Assembly (NCBI GenBank): GCA_910584715.1 | Contig: CAJUAN010000025.1 | Coordinates: 1 to 38,120, forward strand | Direction of reading: 5' to 3' | Source of the DNA: an uncultured Oscillospiraceae bacterium | Lineage (GTDB): Bacteria; Bacillota; Clostridia; Oscillospirales; Ruminococcaceae | Length of the DNA: 38,120 bases | Shown: in pieces, positions 9,358 through 17,726 of the stretch | Numbering within the stretch: position 1 is the stretch's first letter | Layout of the letters: each line of letters starts with the position of its first letter | Program-made: the position numbers and the translations under genes | The notes under the pieces: generated by a model | Databases searched by the model: none | What the model was told of the DNA's origin: nothing | Seen by the model: only the letters and a program-made list of their open reading frames with translations

Positions 9358-9386
9358 AGTATATCACAAAACCATTCGATTGTCAA
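9358..9386 (-). promoter_or_regulatory. Sigma-70/SigA promoter of the seven-gene defence operon
   Basis: On the minus strand TTGACA (9381-9386), a 17-base spacer and TATACT (9358-9363): a perfect -35, a 5/6 -10 and ideal spacing. It faces the XRE gene and no other comparable promoter was seen before bases 1-9,055. Confidence 0.85.
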
Positions 9387-9898
9387 TATTAAATTGCTAT
9401 CTTCAATTTTTACGCCTGTATAGCAACTTTTGATGTGCGATTTGACTAACCCAGAACTGCACACTCTCATAACGATATGCCTTACAAATCGTTACGGTAC
9501 AAGGCTTTTCGTTATGTGCGTGTGCAAGCCCGTACAGTCTGCGCACCCTGCGCCGCCAGACGGAAGTTGACTCCACCACTGGTAGGCAAAAAAATAAGCC
9601 CTCTACACACCCCTCGGTGTGAGAAAGGCAATAACTCCTACATATTCAAAACACCCTAACGAAAACGAGCAGAAATCCTTGTATAAATCACGCAACGGCT
9701 TCATCGGTTGCCGTCATATAAATGATACAACATAACAGAGCAAAATTTCTCCCCCTTAATGATGCACCCGCACAGATGCAAAATGCACCTCCCTCATAAC
9801 GATGCCGTGTACACTGTTACAGAATAAAGGATTCGGTTTTACTGCTGCCTGTGCGTACATAGACCGCCCTTATTCCTGCTTGCGCCTATAATAATAAT
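9387..9898. other. Non-coding stretch, possible mobile-element scar
   Basis: About 510 bases between the defence operon promoter and the 163-aa gene. No credible gene was found on either strand. It contains a CACACC-GGTGTG hairpin and repeated ATAACGAT words (near 9476 and 9797), and its base composition is less AT-rich than its surroundings. It resembles leader or origin-type DNA of conjugative elements, but this rests on appearance only. Confidence 0.4.
9606..9621. repeat. Short hairpin in non-coding scar, possible oriT-like inverted repeat
   Basis: A perfect 6-bp stem (CACACC / GGTGTG) with a CCTC loop. On the minus strand it is followed by an AG-rich stretch and then a run of T. Relaxase nick sites often lie next to such hairpins, and a relaxase pseudogene lies about 5 kb away, but a weak terminator is also possible. 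Confidence 0.3.
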
Positions 9899-10390
9899 CT
9901 ACTTTTCTCTGTTAATCCACTTATATTTTTCGTCTTTGAGCAAGTCAATGAACTCCGCTCTTTCTTCGTAGCTATGCCCAAATAAATTTGGGCGGAGCGC
10001 ATCACGTACTGCTATAATAATTTCCTCCTGCACACCCTTATCAGCCATCGCAGTTAAAGCAAGTGCGTATCCTGCATACAGACCATCCAAATAACCTTCT
10101 TGACGGAAATTGTGAATTAGCAGTTCATCTGACAATCCTGCGTATCCACGTGGAATGAGCCCATGAGAAAAAAGTTCTTCAGACCACATTTTCGCGATTT
10201 TCTGTGTGGTTTCTGGATTGTTTTTATGTTGTCTGATTGTTTCGGGAAGATCTTTTACTTTTTGATCGAGATAGTCAAAGAACATACTTACCAGATTCTT
10301 TGCTACTGCTTCAATTCTATTATTAATATCAGTCTTTGCTGCGTCCAAAATGCCGTCTCCCAACCGAACTTTGTTTTCATTATTTTCCAT
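9899..10390 (-). CDS. Hypothetical protein, 163 aa
   Basis: I do not recognise this protein. It has no signal peptide and no obvious membrane segment. It looks largely helical: a charged N-terminus, an amphipathic helix (IEAVAKNLVSMFFDYLDQKV), a glycine/tyrosine-rich middle (EGYLDGLYAGYALAL), and a charged C-terminus. The ATG is well supported by GGAGG. It lies 45 bases downstream of the GmrSD-type pseudogene on the same strand, so the two were probably co-transcribed, behind the XRE gene. It may be an accessory or immunity partner of that nuclease, which is an inference from position only. Confidence 0.75.
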   Translation of the reverse strand: MENNENKVRLGDGILDAAKTDINNRIEAVAKNLVSMFFDYLDQKVKDLPETIRQHKNNPETTQKIAKMWSEELFSHGLIPRGYAGLSDELLIHNFRQEGYLDGLYAGYALALTAMADKGVQEEIIIAVRDALRPNLFGHSYEERAEFIDLLKDEKYKWINREK

Positions 10391-10435
10391 TTATTTTCCT
10401 CCAAATAGTGTTTGGCTTTTGATTTACCACCGCAA

Positions 10436-12182
10436 TTAAACAAGTTCCTTTCTCAATGCTGCCACCAGTAACTGTTCCCGTTCTGTAAAAAAGTCCTCAA
10501 AATTATCAAACGCAAAGCTGACATCAGGGATATAATGCTTCTCCATGTAATCCTTGCGCTTTGCCTGGTTACTATAATTTGCATTTATCCATTCCTCAAA
10601 CTCCCGATCATTTTTCTCCTTATTCGGAATTTCCTCCAGTAATTGAAGGTTTCCGAGATAATTGAAATTTTCCATATAGTAGTTTATCATATCGTGGTTA
10701 TAACCGCGTTTTTCCAGTTTTTTTGTTGTAAATCTGCTCTTTGTATAGATGTGATCGATATGGAAACTGTTCCGAAGATTCGCCCACGGATACAAAATTG
10801 ACAATACAATCAGAGCATCCCCACTGCCATATTTTGTAAACAACAGATTTTCAATATTCTCATCGGAGAACGTAATGTCGCGGTTCGTATTTTTGAACCT
10901 CTTTATAATTTCTTCAAGCGGAAAACTGCCGGGATTGCCGTCAATGATGTCCTTTATCGGTTTAAGCACCGCATCAGGCGAAAAACTGAATATGCTCTTC
11001 AATAGCGATGCCACAAACCACCGCTTGATTGCTTTTCGGTCATCTGCATATTTGGCGGAATCTATAAAATTCCCCGGTGTGTTAATCGACTTGATGTAAT
11101 AGGCAATCGGAATAAACAAGTTATTAGAAGTAACATTATCCCTGCTGAATCCGAACGAAGCGATCAATTCAACAGCCATACGGAAAGCAGCTGTCAGACT
11201 GTCCCATTCTTTTTCATATTGGTACGGTTGAAATTATCAACTTTGAAAGATATGTCATCCTTGCCCTTACCGCTAAGTACAAGACAGGATTTCAATATGA
11301 TGTCTTTGCCGATATTGAATCCCTGTCCTATCTGATTCACCTCATCCATAAATTTATTGATTTCTTCCCGTGCGTCTTTCTTTTCCCATTGAGCTGTTGC
11401 AAAAGACAGGAGAAGGTCAGAATAGCTGAGTGTGGTTCCTCCGCTGTTCACACGAATAAAGATATTCAGTACCTTGTCCAATTCCGTACTTTCTTCAAGA
11501 TAAGGACTGATGGTGCCGTTTACATGAACAGCATAATATAATTGGCTGAGCGTCTGGTTGGCAAACATTACCCTTTCTTTATCATCTGGATTTTTGACAA
11601 AAGCCAGGTCATTGCTAACCAGATAGTTATTTACCTAGTATGGCTGCTTTATGTCAAGAATTTTTCCTACTAAAAACCAGTAATGGCTGTCATCCTTGAC
11701 CTGAGATTCATTTTCCGTAAGAAATCTAAAGTCATACTTCTGATCCGGTTCTTCCGATGGTTCGAGCAGATTTAAATACAGTTTTCGTTCCGGATACGCC
11801 GATGGATTATCCCATCGCTTATACGACATTTTGTAGGCATATGTACCTTTTAATCCAATATAAAGTGAAGTCATTCGTTGTTGTCCGTCCAAAATAGCAA
11901 CAACATCATCACTTCCGCTGAGATTTGCCTTAACATTATGCGTCATTTTACGCTGGTGGTAATTCCTCAAAAATTCATAAAACTTGAATTCCTGCACCTT
12001 CTCCTTCGGAACTTTCCAAAAGAGGAAACCGTTGATAGGGTATCCCTGCATTAAGCTGTCAAACAGCCTTTCAATCTGCCTGCATTCCAAACAAACTCCC
12101 TCTGTATGGAAGGAAGCAGGTAACGCTTGGTATCAATGTCTTTCACTACATTCGCTATCGTTAATGCGGTCTGATAAGCCAT
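10436..12182 (-). pseudogene. GmrSD-type restriction nuclease (DUF262 + DUF1524), three lesions
   Basis: Type IV (modification-dependent) restriction enzyme remnant of about 580 codons. The N-terminal DUF262 part reads through SIQREFVW, LMQGYPINGFLFW and ILDGQQRMTSLYIGL (nucleotide hydrolysis motif). The C-terminal DUF1524 part has the HNH-type signature HIDHIYTKS then NYLGNLQLLEEIPNKEKN. Three lesions break it: a missing base in a G run near 12,087, an in-frame TAG at 11,635-11,637, and a missing base in an A run near 11,210-11,214. Restoring the two bases joins all segments in one frame. It starts (ATG at 12,182) 8 bases after the XRE gene. Two lesions in homopolymers could be sequencing errors, but the stop codon is independent. 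Confidence 0.88.
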
Positions 12183-12190
12183 TTTTATTC

Positions 12191-12400
12191 TCATCCATTG
12201 CTTCTCTGAACATAAGTTAGCTCAATATCATACCCCAAGGACTCCAACATCTGAATAAATGTCTTGTTCACGATATTCTCACTCTTCTTAATCAGACGGT
12301 TCACATAGGATGGGGTAGTTCCTATGTTCTCTGCCAGTTTTGCCTGCGTGGTATCCGCTTCTATGCATTTGACCTTGACTTCAATATTATTTTTCAGCAT
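12191..12400 (-). CDS. Small XRE-type HTH regulator
   Basis: A 69-aa protein with a single helix-turn-helix (TTQAKLAENIGTTPSYVNRLIKK) and a short C-terminal tail ending in a beta-like segment (LGYDIELTYV). GGAGGG precedes the ATG. It lies 8 bases before the GmrSD-type pseudogene and probably regulated it. This start-proximal regulator arrangement is the same as in the neighbouring defence operon, but the two regulators are different proteins. Confidence 0.82.
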   Translation of the reverse strand: MLKNNIEVKVKCIEADTTQAKLAENIGTTPSYVNRLIKKSENIVNKTFIQMLESLGYDIELTYVQRSNG

Positions 12401-12646
12401 TGTCCCTCCACCTTGTCTGCATCAATTAATTAGTTTTTCAAAAATGGTGATTAGTCTGTGCATCAATCCTGTCAACCACAATAATTCTGTCTACACAACC
12501 CTACTATTTATCCATTCTGTCAACTCAGGCTTGCCATTCGATATGTTCCCTAAGCCTTAATTTCAGAGAATTTGGCAGGATTGAAAACGCCGTAAAATCG
12601 CACCTAAATGCCACAAATTCCTTGAAACCAAAGCCTTCCTACACAC
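12401..12646. other. Intergenic region with two TGCATCAAT direct repeats
   Basis: About 245 bases between the XRE gene and the recombinase gene. TGCATCAAT occurs at 12,418-12,426 and 12,459-12,467, both upstream of the XRE gene, so it may be an operator pair. A minus-strand TTGACA lies at 12,470-12,475 but has no convincing -10 at the right distance. CTGTC words recur at 12,469-12,530. No gene seen. Confidence 0.4.
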
Positions 12647-14320
12647 CTACTTTTCCACCCTTGACATCAATACTACGCACTCAAGAGTTGTAATATATTC
12701 CAAGGGCAGTTCTCTCATTTCTGCACCGCCCACGGGAACAGGGAAGTTAAAGACAATGTTCTTTATCCAGCAGCCGTCCTCACGCTTTTGAGGGAAAAGT
12801 TCTATTTTTTCTATAAAGGCTTTCATGAACTCCTTTTGCTCGACTTCAGTTGCGGAATTGTAAACCTTGTCGAATACCAATAAAAGCTGATAGATACTGT
12901 CACCCGAAATTTTCTCTTGACGTATGCTGTTTATCTGCTCTTGAACATTGAGAATTTGAATTTCGATTTCCTCAATTTTACCGTATTGCTCATCATAACG
13001 CCGCTGCAAGTCCAATAACTTTTTGTCATAATACGAGTCGTCAATATCAAGCTCGTCCATCTGACGTTCTAACCGCGATTTAACCCCGAATGTTTTGCGA
13101 AGCTTAGTTTGTAACGCTTCAAGGCGTTTTTCCATTTCGGCTGTATCAACAGCAGTACCGATTTTCTCTTTTATCGCCTCCGAAAAACGAGGCTCCTTGA
13201 CCATAGCAGAGATAATATCGGCTACCATTCGGTTAAGTTCGGTCTGCTCAATATTAGTGCGGAAAGTACAGTCGTGTCCTGTCGGTGTGACCGTGTTCTT
13301 GCAGTAGTAATAGTATCGAGTTTTATTGTCTTTGCTGTGCGCCTTGGATATATTTCCGTACAGGCTTTTTCCGCAGCAGGGACATTTCAGAATACCCGAT
13401 AAAATATGCGCGTGTTCGGGATTATTTATTTTCTCGCGTCTGTAGATGTTGGACTTCCGTTTTTCTTGGGCAAGCCGCCAATCTTCCTCCGAAATAACAG
13501 CCTCGTGCTGACCGTCGTAAATGGGAAATTCCAATTGTTCAACAACGCGCATTTCATTTCGAGTACCCAGCTTCTTTTCCGTTTTTCGTCTGCCGTATGC
13601 GATTTTTCCCATATAAACGGGATTATCAAGAACGTCCTTAACGAAATTTGCGGAAAATCCTGGGATAGTACCGTTCTGCCGAAGCTTTTTAATATAGCCG
13701 TTATCATTCAGATATTTCGCTACACCGTTTATACCGTCGTTGGTATGAATATAACGGTCAAAGATAGTTTTTATTACTTCCACCTCATCATCTGCAATAA
13801 AAAGCTGACCGTTTTCAAGACGGTAGCCATATGGCGCAAAACCTCCGTTCCACTTTCCCTCACGGGCTTTCTGTTCACGTCCCGCCATAGTTTGAGTACG
13901 AATGTTTTCGCGCTCAATTTCGGCAACAGCGGACAAAACGGAAATCATAAGCTTACCCGAATCCTTGGAGCTGTCAATACCGTCCTCAACGCAAATCAGA
14001 TTAACGCCAAAATCCTGCATAAGCTGTAGAGAGTTCAGAACATCAGCGGCGTTTCTGCCAAATCGGGATAACTTAAACACAAGTACGTATTCCACTCCGT
14101 CCTTGCCGTTTTGAATATCGTTAAGCATACGCTGAAATTCCAGTCTGCCTTGAATATTCTTGCCCGAAAATCCTTCGTCCGAATATTCATCGGCAACAGT
14201 CATTCCCTCATATTCAGCATATCGGCGCAGTTTTTCCCGTTGTGCGTCCAAACTGTAACCGTCTGCCTGCATAGAGGTCGATACTCTTGTATAAATATAG
14301 CATTTGGTCTGCTTCTTCAC
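12647..14320 (-). CDS. Large serine recombinase (TndX/Tn4451-type integrase)
   Basis: Catalyses excision and integration of a mobile element by serine chemistry. The 557-aa product has the resolvase catalytic domain (YTRVSTSMQ with nucleophile S14; FKLSRFGRN; ERENIRTQ), the recombinase domain, a zinc-ribbon segment (CPCCGKSLYGN ... YYYYCKN ... HDC) and a coiled coil (about 390-460), all normal for the family. GTG at 14,320 is chosen because GGAAAGGAG lies 10 bases before it; upstream in-frame codons are promoter DNA. The C-terminus ends LECVVLMSRVEK, which resembles the C-terminal motif of RlmD (see 20,501-20,530) and suggests that the attachment site overlaps the 3' end. The gene appears intact. 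Confidence 0.95.
   Translation of the reverse strand: MKKQTKCYIYTRVSTSMQADGYSLDAQREKLRRYAEYEGMTVADEYSDEGFSGKNIQGRLEFQRMLNDIQNGKDGVEYVLVFKLSRFGRNAADVLNSLQLMQDFGVNLICVEDGIDSSKDSGKLMISVLSAVAEIERENIRTQTMAGREQKAREGKWNGGFAPYGYRLENGQLFIADDEVEVIKTIFDRYIHTNDGINGVAKYLNDNGYIKKLRQNGTIPGFSANFVKDVLDNPVYMGKIAYGRRKTEKKLGTRNEMRVVEQLEFPIYDGQHEAVISEEDWRLAQEKRKSNIYRREKINNPEHAHILSGILKCPCCGKSLYGNISKAHSKDNKTRYYYYCKNTVTPTGHDCTFRTNIEQTELNRMVADIISAMVKEPRFSEAIKEKIGTAVDTAEMEKRLEALQTKLRKTFGVKSRLERQMDELDIDDSYYDKKLLDLQRRYDEQYGKIEEIEIQILNVQEQINSIRQEKISGDSIYQLLLVFDKVYNSATEVEQKEFMKAFIEKIELFPQKREDGCWIKNIVFNFPVPVGGAEMRELPLEYITTLECVVLMSRVEK
12650..12685 (-). other. Candidate att half-site in recombinase 3' end
   Basis: The DNA coding LECVVLMSRVEK. 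Aligned codon by codon with the ETVVLLSKG segment of rlmD it shares TTGAG, the central TTG and a TC(C)AAGGG word, about 19 of 31 bases. Serine integrases of this type commonly use att sites with only a 2-bp common core, so weak identity is expected. Inferred. Confidence 0.4.
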
Positions 14321-14362
14321 TGATACCGAACTCCTTTCCGCTATGATATAACACAATAAAAC

Positions 14363-14411
14363 ACACGTCGCATATTTATTATAACATATTGTTAGCAAAT
14401 ATGCAACGTGT
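14363..14411. repeat. 15-bp inverted repeat around the recombinase promoter
   Basis: Arms 14,363-14,377 (ACACGTCGCATATTT) and 14,397-14,411 match at 14 of 15 positions, with a 19-base AT-rich spacer. The spacer contains the -10 box of the recombinase promoter, and one arm contains its -35. It may be an operator for self-control, or a recombinase-binding site. In RNA the left arm would form a long hairpin. Confidence 0.7.
14378..14406 (-). promoter_or_regulatory. Promoter of the serine recombinase gene
   Basis: On the minus strand TTGCAT (14,401-14,406), a 17-base spacer and a perfect TATAAT (14,378-14,383). The -35 is weak. It sits inside the 15-bp inverted repeat, about 60 bases before the GTG start. 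Confidence 0.65.
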
Positions 14412-14422
14412 AATTTCAAAAT

Positions 14423-14605
14423 TTATGCAGCTTTTGGATTTTTAGGCGTTATTATCTTTTTAAGTAATAAACTATCACCTGTTTTTGACTGATTTTCTTG
14501 TAACTCCAATACTTTTTCGCCGTATTTCTGAATCATTTGAGTCATTATGTCTATACAGCGTTCAAAAGCGGCATTATATGTTGCGTTTTCATAGTATCTT
14601 CTCAA
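14423..14605 (-). CDS. Small hypothetical protein of the mobile element, 60 aa
   Basis: I cannot assign a function. It is a basic, helical protein (RRYYENATYNAAFERCIDIMTQMIQKYGEKVLE) with a lysine/proline tail. The start is a TTG with AAAGGGG about 8 bases before it. It lies between the MobV remnant and the serine recombinase on the same strand, the place where Tn4451-like elements carry a small gene. It may be an accessory of mobilisation or excision. The reading frame is credible but the non-ATG start lowers certainty. Confidence 0.6.
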   Translation of the reverse strand: MRRYYENATYNAAFERCIDIMTQMIQKYGEKVLELQENQSKTGDSLLLKKIITPKNPKAA

Positions 14606-14625
14606 TAAGTCGCCCCTTTCTGTCC

Positions 14626-15718
14626 CTATCGGCTCTGTTTCTTCTCATCACCGAAAATGTATGTATTTCTGTACCCATCACTTCTTTTCTGTATCGCCCT
14701 GTCAACGTCGATTTTAAGCTTTTTGCAGGCATATTCCGCAATGTCGTATACTGCGTTATATAACTTCTCTAAAACCGCAATTTCCTTTTTCTGTTCGGAA
14801 ACCGCTTCATTAAGAGCCGCCGTTTCATTTTTCTTTTCGGAACAGGTTTTTGACAATTTTTCCAAACCCTTTTCCAAATCCTCTATTTTGTATTTAAGAT
14901 ATGGCACCCGTCCCGCTTTAAGCTTGTATTGCCGACATTCACGCTCTTTTTCTTCAAGGACGCTATTTATATTTCGCTGCCTGTTATACAGTTCTTCCGC
15001 TTCAATGCGCCGTTTTTCGGCATATCTTAATTTTGTTTCCAAAAACCGCTCATTTTCCGATATTTCGGCTTCACGAGCCACCAACTGTTCGGCATAATCG
15101 AGATTGTTTCTTTCAACTTCGGCAACTTTTTGCGCTTGTTGCTTTACAAGTTCCTGCTAAACTGCAGCGGATTTCTTCTCGGCTTCTACCTTTTCAAAAT
15201 CCTCGGTACTGACGACTACTTTTCCTTTTCCTAAAAGAGATTTTTTGTGTGGAATTTCCGTACTGTCCGCCGCATTGCTCAATTCACTTAGGTGAGTTAG
15301 CTTATCTTCTAACCGTTTGACTTCCTTGTAAGCCTCGACCGTCATAGTACCCCGCGAATTTTGCGGTTCGGAAATCGTTATGCTGTACCGTCCGCAAATC
15401 TCTTTCAGTATGTCACATTCGGATTTTCTCCACCTTGCAATAGCGTCCTTGCCGTCACCGAAACCCATTTCCTTTAACGCCTGCGCTATGCCGTTCTGCG
15501 TGTCAACGCCCCGTTTGTAGTGTCCCACGGGTATGTAGTCAATGTGCAGGTGCGGCGTTGCTTCGTCCATATGGAGTACGGCGTTGAAAACGTGAAAGTT
15601 TGGATTTCGCGCTTGAAAACCGTCCATATACTTGGTCAGACACCTGGCGGCAATCTCGCCGTCAAGAGTACCAATCCCCGTATCGTCCTTAGTTCCAATT
15701 TGTACAACGTCCTCATAT
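14626..15718 (-). pseudogene. MobV/Pre-type relaxase, 5'-truncated and with internal TAG
   Basis: Relaxases nick and lead the transferred strand at oriT. The remnant has the MobV metal-binding motif LHMDEATPHLHIDYIPV with its three His, preceded by the YEDVVQIGTKDD segment and followed by a long coiled coil (about 150 residues) typical of MobV C-termini. The N-terminal domain, including the catalytic region, is gone: from about 15,720 the DNA is the 3' part of a cytosine methyltransferase gene. An in-frame TAG at 15,157-15,159 splits the coiled coil; translation through it continues in the same frame to 14,626. The gene is dead, so the element is no longer self-mobilising through this protein. 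Confidence 0.88.
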
Positions 15719-16645
15719 AGGATCAATAAAATCATATCCGTTCGGAAATGTTTGCAATAGAGCACCTTCTCTTAATGATAATGCTCTATCCTGTTCCGGA
15801 TGTCCGTATCTTCCAGTACCATAATTATAAAATTGTGTTGTTATTGTTGGACCGATTTGTTCCCAAGTCATACGACCATAAACTGAGCTATATGTTTGCC
15901 CACTTGGTCTTTTATGACATTCACATATAAGTTCTTCGGGCCAGTCTCTCCACGTTCCGCCAGGAACGGAATGTCGGATTCGTTCTAAATTTCTTGTTGA
16001 AAGAGCAGCAGAACGATGTAAGGCATCATTTGGGTCAACTTCACCTGCATCAATACGCGGTAAATCGCGAATGAAATCTCCTACATGAATATCGTTTCTA
16101 TTATGAGTCGGCTCAATAATGTTTATAGGTCCTAATGTTGAACCAACAAGAACAAATCTCCTTCTCGTCTGTGGAATTCCGTAATCAGGACAATAAATAA
16201 TTCTATAATCAACTTCATAACCATTTTCTTGAAGAATATTTAAAAATTCAATAAAAATATTTGTTTCTTGAATTTGAGGTACATTTTCCATAGACACAAT
16301 AGCAGGGTGAACTTCTTGTATCAATCGACCGTATTCTAAAAGTAAATTATATTTTTCATCTTTAGCATTTTCTTCTCCAAGTTTAAACCTCATTTGTGAA
16401 AATGGCTGACACGGGGCACAGCCTACTAAGATTTTAAGAGCGTTATCATCATACAGTTCGTTAATATCAGCACCAGTTAAATTTCTAACATTTTTGATAT
16501 TGTAATCAACATCATTATTGTGTTCGTATGAATATTGACAAGTAGGATCAATATCAAAACCAGCAATTACATTAAAGCCTGCATTTATTAAGCCACGAGT
16601 TAACCCTCCTATACCGCAAAATAAATCAATAATTTGTGCTGGCAT
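15713..16645 (-). pseudogene. DNA cytosine-C5 methyltransferase, 3'-truncated at relaxase junction
   Basis: A 310-aa remnant with motifs I (IIDLFCGIGGLTRGL), IV (GCAPCQPFS, catalytic C79), VI (MENVP), VIII (QTRRRFVLVG) and IX (REGALLQTFPNGYDFIDP). It then stops: motif X (GNAVPP), needed for SAM binding and folding, is missing because the gene is fused to the truncated relaxase gene at about 15,718. ATG at 16,645 is preferred to GTG at 16,654 for its spacing to TAGG. It lies 23 bases after the HpaII-type endonuclease pseudogene, with which or with the HNH gene it once formed a pair. Confidence 0.9.
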
Positions 16646-16668
16646 AGTTATCACCTACCTTTTTTAGT

Positions 16669-17722
16669 TTATTTAATAAACCTTATCTGTGTATCAAGCT
16701 TTAAAATCTGACAACTGTCTTTCTTATAAATCATACCAAAACCGTGTTTGCTTTGACTCGGTGTGTCGAAACGTGTATTATCAAACATATAATTCATAAA
16801 AGCATTACGGTTGTAAATGTGGTAGCAAACCACATCGCCGTCCTCTTTGACAATGATATAACCGCCCGTTGCCTCATAATCACCCGTCCACAATGTATTT
16901 GGAACCATTCCGAGAGCAATGTTTGTCAGCAAAGTTTTAACCTTGTGCTTCAGATAAATACCGTTATTTATCGTATTAACAATGCCGCTTTTCGCAACAA
17001 TTTCGGTAATCTCGGAAATCTTGTTAGCCTTACCCTCATAATACACCTTAATCATTTCCGCAAAAACCTCCGACATCTCGGACGTTACCATTTTTAAATT
17101 AAAGTCAAAGGTCTTATTATCAACATCATCAAATTCAATATCCACTCCGAGCGAATGCAAATATTCAAACTTTTTCTTGAACAGCTTAAATCCATTAAAT
17201 GTATCAATTTCATTTTGCGTAAGCATACGTTCCGTTACGGTATATATAAAATTCGTTGCACCCGAAGCATTAAAAAGCGTGGACGGACTGCCAAGCTGCG
17301 ACTTAATACTAAACCCGAAAGTATCGTCACGCCCCGACATTATATCGTGTACCATAAGATGAATATCCGCTTTGTCCCGGGACTTAGCTTTAAGCGATTG
17401 ACAACTTATTGATTCGGCAAAACGCCATGTATCGGGTAACTCAAAAGCCCCATCCGTGTCCTTTTTCGACTTCATATCCGCAAGCAGCTTGTCGGTCTGC
17501 TCCGCAACATATTAACTCCCTCGTTTCCGCATTTATGACCTTTATTTCCGTTTCTCTGCTGTACTCTAAATTTGAATTTTTCTCGGAACGCAAAATTTTA
17601 AACACATTATAATAAAAAGAGGGGATCTTATTTGCATTTTTGTCTGCGGCATATAGTTTTCCCTCTGCTAACAATTTTAAAAGTACGTATAATTCGCTCC
17701 ATTCGTCTAAGGTTTTTATCAT
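16669..17722 (-). pseudogene. HpaII-type restriction endonuclease, frameshifted
   Basis: HpaII cuts CCGG; the family name here is from recall of RE_HpaII motifs. The first part (MIKTLDEWSELYVLLKLLAEGKLYAAD) has the family's N-terminal pattern, and the second part has GFSIKSQLGSPSTLFNASGATNF, the conserved catalytic-region motif. They are in different frames. One extra base near 17,510 (in GAGTTAATATG) causes the shift: removing it joins ETREL to YVAEQTDKLLADM and gives about 350 aa, the normal family length. Start ATG at 17,722 has GGAGG 7 bases before it, and follows the HNH gene by 4 bases. Confidence 0.85.
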
Positions 17723-17726
17723 TGCT

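Noticed and set aside
1..9390. DISARM or BREX system
   Set aside because: The methyltransferases could suggest DISARM, but DrmA/B/C-like genes, PglX/PglZ and BrxC are all absent; HamA/HamB-like genes are present instead.
11206..11216. Programmed frameshift in the GmrSD-type gene at the A run
   Set aside because: A -1 slip at GAAAAAG would restore the frame, but the heptamer is not a canonical slippery site, and a TAG and a second frameshift upstream still break the gene.
11635..15159. TAG read as an amino acid (recoding), since TAG interrupts both the GmrSD and MobV genes
   Set aside because: TAG ends intact genes here, such as the serine recombinase, and no suppressor tRNA or recoding element is seen; both interrupted genes carry other lesions.
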